A DNA stretch of 5,967 nt, taken from assembly GCA_900290315.1 (NCBI GenBank), contig OKRF01000268.1, forward strand, positions 10,110-16,076. The letters run 5' to 3'. Numbering within the stretch: the first letter of the stretch is position 1; the number at the start of each line of letters is the position of its first letter. Positions 1 to 5,890 of the stretch are shown here, piece by piece. Below the pieces are notes generated by a model, which did not search any database, had not been told where the DNA came from, and saw only the letters and a program-made list of their open reading frames with translations. Position numbers and translations under genes: made by a program. The DNA is from Candidatus Sulfopaludibacter sp. SbA3. GTDB taxonomy: Bacteria; Acidobacteriota; Terriglobia; Bryobacterales; Bryobacteraceae.

Positions 1-11
1 ACAAAGGCTCG

Positions 12-34
12 AAAAAGCGGCGGCGGTAACGCCG
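12..34 (-). terminator. Possible intrinsic terminator of the GH13 gene
   Basis: Read on the minus strand, downstream of the GH13 stop codon, there is a short perfect stem CGGCG/CGCCG with loop TTAC (positions 34 to 21). It is followed by CCGC and then a run of five T (16 to 12). The order, hairpin then T-run, is right for a rho-independent terminator of the leftward GH13 gene. The stem is only 5 bp and the T-run is short and separated by four bases, so the call is weak. It competes with the stronger overlapping hairpin at 32-50. Confidence 0.35.
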
Positions 35-82
35 GCGATCTCGTCGCCGGTCAGCCAACCCTACCGGCGCCGAGACCGCCGG
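32..82. repeat. Two GC-rich inverted repeats with similar stems
   Basis: Two perfect hairpins lie directly 3' of the GH13 gene. One pairs CCGGCGA (32-38) with TCGCCGG (44-50) around a 5-base loop. The other pairs CCGGCG (64-69) with CGCCGG (77-82) around a 7-base loop. Both stems share the CCGGCG/CGCCGG core. They may slow transcription or protect the mRNA 3' end, or they could be copies of a dispersed extragenic palindrome; one window cannot tell. Neither has an adjacent T-run. Confidence 0.4.
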
Positions 83-84
83 CG

Positions 85-2529
85 TCACCCCACTTTCTCG
101 AACACCACGAACCCATGCGCCGGGATCACCGCATTGATCTGGCCGCCGCTCACGGGCAATGTCGCGCCGGCATTCCCCACGTTGTCTCCCCCGTAGACCG
201 CCGCGTCGCTGTTGAAGACCTCCTGCCAGCCACCCTCCGGCAGCCGCGAAGGGTCGGTGCTGATTACGTACCCGTGATCGAAAGGCGCGTCATTCAAACT
301 CGCCAGCACCAGAAGCTGCTGACCGGGAGCGTTGCGCGTGAATGCGATCACCCGATTGTTGTTGTCTCCGTAAATCACATCCAGTGCGCGCGAGCGTGCG
401 GCCGGTTTGGCCGTCGTCATCCCGATCAGGTCCTTATAGAAACGGAACAGGAACTGCCCGTCGCCCGTCCTCCCGCCCACCAGGTCCTCCTTGTTCAAGA
501 AGAAATCGTTGTAGCGGAAATACTTTGCCGCGCCGATCTCTTCTCCCATCAGAAACATGGGCGTTCCCGCGGACAGCGCCGCCAGGCCGAAGGCGAACCG
601 GCTGCGCCCTTCGGCATACTTCCGCGTACTGCCTAAGAGCGGCGCCAGATTCACCGAAATTACGATGGTGCGCCCGGTGTTGCTCTCATTGCCCGCTTCG
701 TCGTGGTTTGCGTGATAAGCCACCTTGTTCGATTGCGTCGCCAGCAGGGCTCCGGCGAAATAGTCGATGCGGAGCGGTCCCGCCGTACCGTAACCCGCAT
801 TCCTCAGCAGCTTCGCATAGTTGTCGCCATAGTTACCGTCGCCAATCAAGTGATGATGGAAATCGGCGTACCAAACGGCGTCAAACCCCACGCCCCCCTG
901 GTCGGCCGGTTGCGTCATCGCGCTCCAGCCGGTATGGTCTTCGGCCATCAGGAATGCCGCCGGATTGATCATCTTCACCGTCCGGGTCAGTTCCCGCAGA
1001 AACTTAGTCCCGTACTGGTTGGCGCTGCCGATGGAAGCCCCGTTCGCATTCAGCGTGTTGTCCTGGTGAATGGCGTCGGTCAGATCCACGCGCAGCCCGT
1101 CAATGTGAAAATCGTCCAGCAGGGTTGCCGCGCTGCTGGTGAACATCTGCCGCACGTTCTCCTCGCTGAAGCGCGGCGTGTATCCGGACGAGAGGTTGTT
1201 CAGGTATCCGCCATTGATGTTTCCGGGATAATCGGTGGGTTGCCCCTGGTACCAATACCACGTATTATTCTGCGGCGCGATGTTCGGGTCCGAATCGTAT
1301 CCCCACTCCGCCCGCTCGTTGTCCGAGGTCGAAAAGTGGTTGTACACCACGTCCAGAATCACGGCGATACCCCGCTGGTGGCACGCCCGCACGAAATACT
1401 TCAGTTGATTCGCGCCGCCCGCGCTCGTCTGCAGACAAAAGAATAGCGAAGTCCCATAGCCCCACTGACAACAGCCATCGAATTCCAACACGGGCAACAA
1501 CTCTACAGCGTTCACACCCAGGTCCGCCAGGCCGTCCACAAACTCAATCGCATCGGCGAATGTCCCGGCGGAGGTGGAAGGGAATCCCAGAGACCCGACG
1601 TGCATCTCATAGATGATCAGATCCTCGATGTGCCGCGGGGGCATTCGTCCGGGGGTGTATTCGCTAGCCCAGAAGTCCGAGTCGGGAATGAGTGTCTGCT
1701 TGTCGATTCCCGTGTCTTGGAAGTTTCGGGTCACCAGGTCCGGATCGGACACGACCGAACAACTCACGATCCCGTCCAGATCCAGATAGGATCCGCTATA
1801 GTGTGCCCCACCTGGATTGATACCGCCACGGCCCACCTGGTTGCGCGAGAAGATGTCGACCTTATAAGTTGCCGCGCCCTGTTCATTGGTGATGCGATAC
1901 ATGTACAGGCGATCCCGGTAGGCCTCGAAGTCAGGCGTGGTTCCAGGGTCGCTTTCCCAAATGCCGCCGCCCTTCGACGCGAGCGGCAGCACCGCAGCGG
2001 CCGGATCGATGCCCGTGCCGTCATCGGCGATGTAGCCCGTTGGGGTGCTGCCAGAAAGATCGAAAGGAGCAAACACCACTTCGACATTTCTGGCATGCGG
2101 CGCCCACACCGCGAATCGGACGCCGGGCGCCGCCGAGCCCGGCGCGAAATACTTCTGCGCGCCAAACCTGCGACCCGTCGCGAACCAGTAATCCTGCTGC
2201 GTCTGGTCCGCGTCGAGGACGAAGCTGCGCTGCCGCTCGTTTGAGTTTTCATCCGGCACCTCGGTCACCACCACCCAGGTGTCCGGCGCTCCCTGGATAT
2301 CGGCCATCACGCCCCATTGGAACGTGGTGCCGGCCTGAGCTGCGTCAAACTGCACACTCGCGTGATAAGCGTCGCAGCCAGTCTCACCCTGCGATTGCGC
2401 CATCGGCGCCGCGGTCCACTGATCCGAGAGTTGCCCTGCGGCATTCCAGCTTCCCCACAGGCGAACATTCCCGAGCAGGTGGCGCTTAATACCGCTGTGG
2501 AACGTGAAACTCACTGTAAGTTGGGGCAT
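85..2529 (-). CDS. GH13 alpha-glucan enzyme, branching-enzyme/alpha-amylase type
   Basis: This is an 814-residue glycoside hydrolase family 13 protein, expected to cleave or transfer alpha-1,4-glucan chains by the retaining mechanism. All four conserved regions are visible: DVVYNH (393-398), GLRVDLTDAIH (478-488, nucleophile D482), MAEDH (528-532, acid/base E530) and ANHDE (607-611, stabiliser D610). The catalytic triad is therefore complete. Residues about 1-115 form a beta-rich N-terminal domain with 'VRLWGSW', resembling starch-binding modules. Residues about 127-230 look like a CBM48-type domain ('VRFAVWAPHARNVEVVF'). The barrel spans about 300-690, including 'MFLMGEE' (658-664), and a beta C-terminal domain follows. 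There is no signal peptide, so a cytoplasmic role in glycogen or storage-glucan metabolism is inferred. The ATG at 2529 is preferred because 'MPQLTVSFTF' reads like the natural start of the first strand. An in-frame GTG at 2556 would add nine residues; neither start has a clear Shine-Dalgarno. Sequence alone does not settle branching enzyme versus amylase, so no symbol is given. Confidence 0.93.
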   Translation of the reverse strand: MPQLTVSFTFHSGIKRHLLGNVRLWGSWNAAGQLSDQWTAAPMAQSQGETGCDAYHASVQFDAAQAGTTFQWGVMADIQGAPDTWVVVTEVPDENSNERQRSFVLDADQTQQDYWFATGRRFGAQKYFAPGSAAPGVRFAVWAPHARNVEVVFAPFDLSGSTPTGYIADDGTGIDPAAAVLPLASKGGGIWESDPGTTPDFEAYRDRLYMYRITNEQGAATYKVDIFSRNQVGRGGINPGGAHYSGSYLDLDGIVSCSVVSDPDLVTRNFQDTGIDKQTLIPDSDFWASEYTPGRMPPRHIEDLIIYEMHVGSLGFPSTSAGTFADAIEFVDGLADLGVNAVELLPVLEFDGCCQWGYGTSLFFCLQTSAGGANQLKYFVRACHQRGIAVILDVVYNHFSTSDNERAEWGYDSDPNIAPQNNTWYWYQGQPTDYPGNINGGYLNNLSSGYTPRFSEENVRQMFTSSAATLLDDFHIDGLRVDLTDAIHQDNTLNANGASIGSANQYGTKFLRELTRTVKMINPAAFLMAEDHTGWSAMTQPADQGGVGFDAVWYADFHHHLIGDGNYGDNYAKLLRNAGYGTAGPLRIDYFAGALLATQSNKVAYHANHDEAGNESNTGRTIVISVNLAPLLGSTRKYAEGRSRFAFGLAALSAGTPMFLMGEEIGAAKYFRYNDFFLNKEDLVGGRTGDGQFLFRFYKDLIGMTTAKPAARSRALDVIYGDNNNRVIAFTRNAPGQQLLVLASLNDAPFDHGYVISTDPSRLPEGGWQEVFNSDAAVYGGDNVGNAGATLPVSGGQINAVIPAHGFVVFEKVG

Positions 2530-2601
2530 AAACACGAGGATCTCACAATCTGCCACGGGATCGGCAAGCCCCGGAATGGGGCGAGAGAGATCGCCCGTCG
2601 C
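2530..2601. other. Short gap between permease gene and GH13 gene
   Basis: This 72-bp gap separates the permease stop codon from the GH13 ATG. It contains a perfect 6-bp hairpin, GGGCGA (2579-2584) with TCGCCC (2591-2596) around GAGAGA. Next to it, on the minus strand, is a second stem GCCCC/GGGGC. No T-run follows either one, and I see no convincing promoter for the GH13 gene. The two genes could share a transcript, with the hairpins affecting readthrough or mRNA stability. Confidence 0.4.
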
Positions 2602-4671
2602 CTACTGGTAGCGAAGCGCGTCCAAGGGGTCCAGGTTGCTCGCGCGGCGGGCCGGAATGAAGCACGCCGCCAGGGAAACCAACCCGAGGAGTGCCATGAC
2701 CGCCGCGATGGTGAGCGGATCGCGCCCGTCCACCTCGTACAGCAAGCTCCCCAGCACGCGGCCGAAAGCCCAGGCAGCGCCGGCGGCGGCCAGCAGTCCC
2801 ACCACCACCGGCGCCATGCCTTGCCAGAGAATCAAGCCGTACAGATTGCCGGCCCCCGCCCCCAGCGCCGCGCGGATTCCCAACTCCGCCGTGCGCCGCG
2901 CCACGGAATACGAGACCACCGCGTAGATTCCAAAGCTGGCAACTAGCAACGCCATCAGGGCGAATCCCCCGGCCAGAAGCATTTGGAAGCGGCGCAGGCC
3001 CACGCTTTCGTCGAACACCTCGGACATAGTACGCATCGGCGGCGCCGGAACATCCGGGTCGGCCGCGCGAATGGCCGCGCGGAGTGAGCCGGCAATGGAC
3101 TGAGGGGTGCCCGCGGCCCGTGCGACCAACACCGTGCGATACGGCATCCACTCCCAATAGCCGCGATACATCATGGCCACCGGCGCCTGGTCCGCTTCGG
3201 CGCGGACATCGCCGGCCACCCCGATCACTTCGAACCATTGGTTGTTCCCGCGCGTGAACCGGCGGCCCACCGCGTCCTGCCCAGGCCACAAAGACGCTGC
3301 CAGGCGGCTCGAAATCACGGCCCGCTGGTGGCCGCGGTCGCCTTCGCTGAGCGGCCGTCCGGCGCGCAACGGAATGCCCATGGTGCGGAAGAAGTCGGAG
3401 CTGACAAACCGGACATTCACTGAAAACCCCGGGCTGGAACCGCCATTGGTGGAAACGCCGTCGACCCATGTTTCACCCTGCAGGGGCAGGGCCGAAGAGA
3501 TGGCGGCCGCCTGCACCCCCGGTTGCGTGGAGAGCGTGGCAAACAGCCTCCGGTAGAAACCGTCGCGCGCCTCATCCGGTCGGTACTTGTCGCCTGACAA
3601 GCCGATGTCCACCGCCAGAACCGTGGGCGCGCGAAAGCCCTTGTCGGCGCGAACCAGCCGGACGAAGCTGTTTAACAGCATTCCCGCCAGGATCAGCAGG
3701 GTTGCGCTCAGGCCCACTTCAGAAGCAACCAGGATGCTTCGCAGCCGCATCGCACCGGATGAGGCGGTAGCGCCTCGGGTGGCCGCACGCAGAGTGTCCT
3801 GTGGGTCGTTGCGGCTGGCCCGCCAGGCGGGAAGAAACCCGAACAGCACCGCCGCAGTGCCAACCAGCAGGGAGGCGAACCCGCTCACTCGTCCATCCAG
3901 CACCACTTCGTCGAGTCGTGGAATGCCGGCAGGAGCGTACGCCTTCAGAATGTCGATTCCGAAGGCGGCGACGCCCGCCGCCAGCAGTCCTCCGCCCGCG
4001 GCCAGCAGCAGCGGTTCGGCGAATCCATTCCGGATCAGCGCGCCCCGCGTAGCGCCCAGCGCCGCGCGCACGGCGAACTCACGGCTGCGGCGCTCGCTGC
4101 GTGCCAGCAGAAGGTTCGCCATGTTGATACACACAATCAGCAGCAGCGTTGCAATGGCGCTCATCAGCGCCAGCAGGCCGCGCCGCGATCTACCGGCTAC
4201 GGTCTCCAGCAGGGGAGTCACCACCGCCCGCAGGTTCACCTTCTCGCCCGCCATGGCTTCCATGCGCGCCTGCACGGCTTCGAGTTGCGCCACCGCCTGC
4301 TCTCGCGACGCGCCCGCGCTCAGCCGCGCGATCACACCATAGTTGTGGGTTCCGAGCAACTGCTCCAGCTCGTCCCTGGTGAAAACCTTGGGCACGAAAA
4401 CTTCAGCCTGCGGCGCCACCGCCTGGCCGGTGCCAAACGCGTTGCGGTCCGGGAAGCGGAAATCGGCCACCAGAATTCCCACCACCGTGCGCGCCCGGCC
4501 ATTGAGAGACACGGTGCGGCCCACCAGCGATGGGTCGGCTTGGAACCGGCGGCGCCACAAACGGTCGGTCAGAATCGCTACCGTGTCCTTACCTTCCTGC
4601 TCCTCGTCGTCGCGAAAATCGCGGCCCTGCGCCGGCCGGATTCCGAGCACCCGGAAGAGGTTTGCCGACAC
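2602..4671 (-). CDS. C-terminal piece of the broken permease (689 residues, possible independent start)
   Basis: This open frame carries most of the permease: the rest of the first periplasmic domain, helices 2-8 of the reconstructed protein, the second periplasmic domain and the native C-terminus. It corresponds to residues 119-807. Its first start is a GTG at 4671-4669 inside the downstream repeat copy. That GTG is preceded on the minus strand by GGAGGG (4684-4679) with a 7-base spacer, a good Shine-Dalgarno match, although the same bases simply encode 'LEGAIV' in the intact gene. If translated it would lack helix 1 and so have seven helices, which should disturb its topology. I infer it is probably non-functional or of altered function. 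Confidence 0.5.
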   Translation of the reverse strand: MSANLFRVLGIRPAQGRDFRDDEEQEGKDTVAILTDRLWRRRFQADPSLVGRTVSLNGRARTVVGILVADFRFPDRNAFGTGQAVAPQAEVFVPKVFTRDELEQLLGTHNYGVIARLSAGASREQAVAQLEAVQARMEAMAGEKVNLRAVVTPLLETVAGRSRRGLLALMSAIATLLLIVCINMANLLLARSERRSREFAVRAALGATRGALIRNGFAEPLLLAAGGGLLAAGVAAFGIDILKAYAPAGIPRLDEVVLDGRVSGFASLLVGTAAVLFGFLPAWRASRNDPQDTLRAATRGATASSGAMRLRSILVASEVGLSATLLILAGMLLNSFVRLVRADKGFRAPTVLAVDIGLSGDKYRPDEARDGFYRRLFATLSTQPGVQAAAISSALPLQGETWVDGVSTNGGSSPGFSVNVRFVSSDFFRTMGIPLRAGRPLSEGDRGHQRAVISSRLAASLWPGQDAVGRRFTRGNNQWFEVIGVAGDVRAEADQAPVAMMYRGYWEWMPYRTVLVARAAGTPQSIAGSLRAAIRAADPDVPAPPMRTMSEVFDESVGLRRFQMLLAGGFALMALLVASFGIYAVVSYSVARRTAELGIRAALGAGAGNLYGLILWQGMAPVVVGLLAAAGAAWAFGRVLGSLLYEVDGRDPLTIAAVMALLGLVSLAACFIPARRASNLDPLDALRYQ

Positions 4672-5065
4672 GATCGCTCCCTCCAGCCACCCGGAAGAGG
4701 TTTGCCGACACGATCGCTCCCTCCAGCCGCTCCGCCTCTCCCCAACCGGTCAGATTCAGCGTTCCCGGCTGAAACACGGACATGCCCTCCAGCGCGGGGC
4801 ACCCTTTGCGCCACTCGGTGAAATGGCGGGCGTTCACCGGCAGCGTGGGATACAGTTGGGCGATGCTGGGTATCACCTCGCGAATGCTCACCAGGCGGTC
4901 CGGCTGCGCATACGGAAGGGGCTTGAGCAGGATGCCGTTTACCAGCGAGAACACCGCGCTGGTGCCGCCGAGGCCCAACCCGAGCATGAGAATCGCCGGC
5001 GCCGTAAACCCCGGCTCCCGGAGTAGAGACCGCGCGGCGTGCCTGAGATTGCTGGCGAACTTCAT
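4589..5065 (-). CDS. N-terminal piece of the broken permease (158 residues)
   Basis: The ATG at 5065 opens a typical ADOP/MacB N-terminus. A cytoplasmic amphipathic segment 'LRHAARSLLREPGF' is followed by a transmembrane helix (about 20-47) and 'LLKPLPYAQPDRLV', the usual start of the periplasmic domain. The native sequence runs through V126 ('ANLFRV'). Codons 127-158 are read in the wrong frame across the second repeat copy and beyond, giving an Arg/Gly/Pro-rich tail that ends at 4589. The frame overlaps the C-terminal piece by 83 bases in a different phase. Upstream there is only a weak AGAG, so the ribosome binding site is poor. The product would be a single-helix fragment with an unfinished periplasmic domain, unlikely to work alone. 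Confidence 0.5.
   Translation of the reverse strand: MKFASNLRHAARSLLREPGFTAPAILMLGLGLGGTSAVFSLVNGILLKPLPYAQPDRLVSIREVIPSIAQLYPTLPVNARHFTEWRKGCPALEGMSVFQPGTLNLTGWGEAERLEGAIVSANLFRVAGGSDRVGKPLPGARNPAGAGPRFSRRRGAGR
4648..4728. repeat. Perfect 40-bp tandem duplication inside the permease gene
   Basis: Positions 4648-4687 are repeated exactly at 4688-4727, and one further base (4688/4728) also matches, so the period is 40. Because 40 is not a multiple of three, the duplication shifts the frame by one. In the coding direction each copy spans 'LEGAIVSANLFRV', a conserved stretch in the first periplasmic domain of this family. The flanking sequence shows only one native occurrence. Perfect identity points to a recent slippage or duplication event, or to an assembly artefact. 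Confidence 0.95.
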
Positions 5066-5122
5066 GAAAGACTCTAGTTCAAATTGGACGCGGCTGTTCC
5101 CAAGGGGTTAGGCGCAATGCTA

Positions 5123-5152
5123 GGCTTAGGCTAGTTTAACTGTTGGTGTCAA
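5123..5152 (-). promoter_or_regulatory. Possible sigma-70 type promoter of the permease gene
   Basis: On the minus strand a perfect -35 hexamer TTGACA occupies 5152-5147. With an 18-base spacer the -10 position reads TAAGCC (5128-5123), a poor match to TATAAT. A start near 5116 would give a leader of about 50 bases before the ATG at 5065. The -10 overlaps tandem TAGGCT units (plus-strand orientation) that could serve as an operator. The perfect -35 supports the call; the weak -10 limits it. Confidence 0.35.
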
Positions 5153-5216
5153 AAATCGGGACAAGTCCATTCTGCTTTTCCGTCGTCCCGCGCCGCATGC
5201 CTTCACCGCGCACACG

Positions 5217-5226
5217 TGATTAATCA
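5217..5226. promoter_or_regulatory. Perfect 10-bp palindrome, possible operator
   Basis: TGATTAATCA is its own reverse complement. It overlaps the end of a CACGTG palindrome at 5213-5218. It lies between the two divergent genes, about 155 bp from each start codon. This would suit a dimeric regulator, but no regulator gene is in the window and such short palindromes also arise by chance. Confidence 0.25.
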
Positions 5227-5380
5227 GAGGTGACACTACCCCGACGTTGCAAAACTCGGGTGGCGCACTGCTCCCCGCTAACGTCCCTATCCGCCAATTG
5301 ATTGCTGAAGTCCGTGAATATCTTCATCTGTCTGATTCGGCAGGAAATAGAAATTAGTCAAACTGTGCGAATTCTTGGGC

Positions 5381-5386
5381 TATGAT
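5381..5386 (+). promoter_or_regulatory. Possible -10 element placing transcription start at the ATG of 5394
   Basis: TATGAT matches the TATAAT consensus at five of six positions. It ends seven bases before the ATG at 5394, so transcription starting at the usual distance would begin at or next to that ATG and give a leaderless mRNA. No good -35 is visible: GTCAAA with an 18-base spacer matches only weakly. The element overlaps the alternative start at 5382, and the two uses would exclude each other. Confidence 0.3.
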
Positions 5387-5879
5387 CAGGCAAATGACAC
5401 CTCAATCGCCTCCCGAAAGGATCGACCACGCCGCGCTCTTGAGGCACTTCCAGAGCATGAACGCCTCAAATGTCTCAAGCGCCATCAGCCTCATGCTAAC
5501 GCTCTCCACGGCGAGGGCGGCGTACGGCGTCAATATCATTACCTCGGCGAAAGCCCCGATCGATACGACATCCGTCTCCCTGCTGCTCGGAGGCATACTC
5601 ATCCTCTTTGTCGCCATCATCTTCGGTTTGCTCGTACTCTTGAATCGCATCGACGACGTACGGCTGACGATTGAGGGTATCGTCAAAATGCGGGACAATC
5701 CCGGCTCCATAACCGACCCGAAGGAGATTGCGGAGGTCGTGGAGTTCAAGGAAAAAGCCGATCGAACCAACAAGCGCACAAGCACGCTCCTGAAATGTCA
5801 GTCAATATCTTTTGCGTTCGGTTTTCTGCTGCTCACCGGCGCGGTCATTACAGTCCACTTCAAGGTGCTATTCCCTTAA
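5382..5879 (+). CDS. Unrecognised small membrane protein with two predicted helices
   Basis: This 165-residue protein (161 if the second ATG at 5394 is used) is not one I recognise. The first 60 residues are mildly polar with an alternating Ser/Ala/Leu segment. A strong transmembrane helix spans about 65-88 ('LLLGGILILFVAIIFGLLVLL'-like). A charged loop follows at about 89-138, containing 'DPKEIAEVVEFKEKADRTNKR', which may be helical. A second helix at about 141-160 leads to a very short tail ending 'FKVLFP'. There is no signal-peptide cleavage pattern or catalytic motif, and the only cysteine is C139. Neither ATG has a good Shine-Dalgarno; the TATGAT just upstream of 5394 favours that start on a leaderless message. 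The reading is supported by coherent hydrophobic segments that shadow frames here lack. Function is unknown; a scaffold or effector-like membrane protein is possible but only speculation. Confidence 0.7.
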   Translation: MIRQMTPQSPPERIDHAALLRHFQSMNASNVSSAISLMLTLSTARAAYGVNIITSAKAPIDTTSVSLLLGGILILFVAIIFGLLVLLNRIDDVRLTIEGIVKMRDNPGSITDPKEIAEVVEFKEKADRTNKRTSTLLKCQSISFAFGFLLLTGAVITVHFKVLFP

Positions 5880-5890
5880 GACAACCCTCT

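Larger units (their letters stand above)
2602..5065 (-). pseudogene. ADOP-type FtsX/MacB permease, frameshifted by a 40-bp tandem duplication
   Basis: Taken as one locus and with one 40-bp repeat copy removed, this gene encodes 807 residues (2424 nt, 808 codons including the TAG stop). The layout is that of the acidobacterial duplicated orphan permeases: helix at about 20-47, a periplasmic MacB-like domain, helices at about 283-308, 337-360 and 383-404, helix at 431-453, a second periplasmic domain, then helices at 682-708, 729-755 and 771-796. The cytoplasmic motifs 'REFAVRAALGAT' and 'AELGIRAALGAG' mark the two FtsX halves, and the protein ends 'DPLDALRYQ'. No ATPase domain is present, as expected for this family; members resemble MacB permeases but their substrate and energy partner are generally unknown. 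The frame is lost after residue V126 because of the duplication. Everything else reads cleanly, with no other stop or shift, so the lesion appears recent or is an assembly error. The PadR-type regulator often found beside ADOP genes is absent from this window. Confidence 0.85.
5066..5381. other. Divergent intergenic region
   Basis: This stretch separates the leftward permease gene from the rightward small membrane protein gene. I see no coding frame or tRNA-like fold in it. It holds a possible minus-strand promoter (5123-5152), three TAGGC motifs (5109-5131), and an inverted repeat CGGGAC/GTCCCG (5157-5162 with 5185-5190). It also holds a perfect 10-bp palindrome TGATTAATCA (5217-5226) and a small CCCGA/TCGGG stem (5240-5260). 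The sequence is visibly richer in A/T than the neighbouring genes, as expected for a control region. Confidence 0.6.

Noticed and set aside
1265..2252. Two shorter minus-strand frames (1265-1471 and 1764-2252) inside the GH13 gene
   Set aside because: They are out-of-phase readings of the GH13 gene, with low-complexity Arg/Ser composition and no motifs.
2579..2596. Intrinsic terminator between the permease and GH13 genes
   Set aside because: The 6-bp hairpin is perfect but no T-run follows it on the minus strand.
2543..3469. A 308-residue minus-strand frame overlapping the 3' part of the permease gene
   Set aside because: It is an out-of-phase shadow rich in Gly/Arg; the permease frame holds the FtsX motifs and helices throughout this stretch.
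4648..4728. Programmed ribosomal frameshifting as an explanation for the split permease
   Set aside because: The shift is fully explained by an exact 40-bp duplication. A +1 slip would leave 13 extra residues in a conserved domain, and I see no obvious slippery run or stop-codon signal.
4648..4728. CRISPR repeat or insertion-sequence footprint
   Set aside because: There are only two directly adjacent copies with no spacers, the unit is part of the coding sequence, and there are no terminal inverted repeats or transposase remnants.
115..4821. Many long open frames on the plus strand, opposite the GH13 and permease genes
   Set aside because: They are Arg/Pro/Ser-rich antisense translations of GC-rich coding sequence. 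None shows a recognisable domain, and the minus-strand frames carry complete family motifs.
5402..5785. A 127-residue minus-strand frame opposite the small membrane protein gene
   Set aside because: It is Ser/Met-rich with no coherent domain or hydrophobic pattern; the plus-strand frame has two clear membrane helices.
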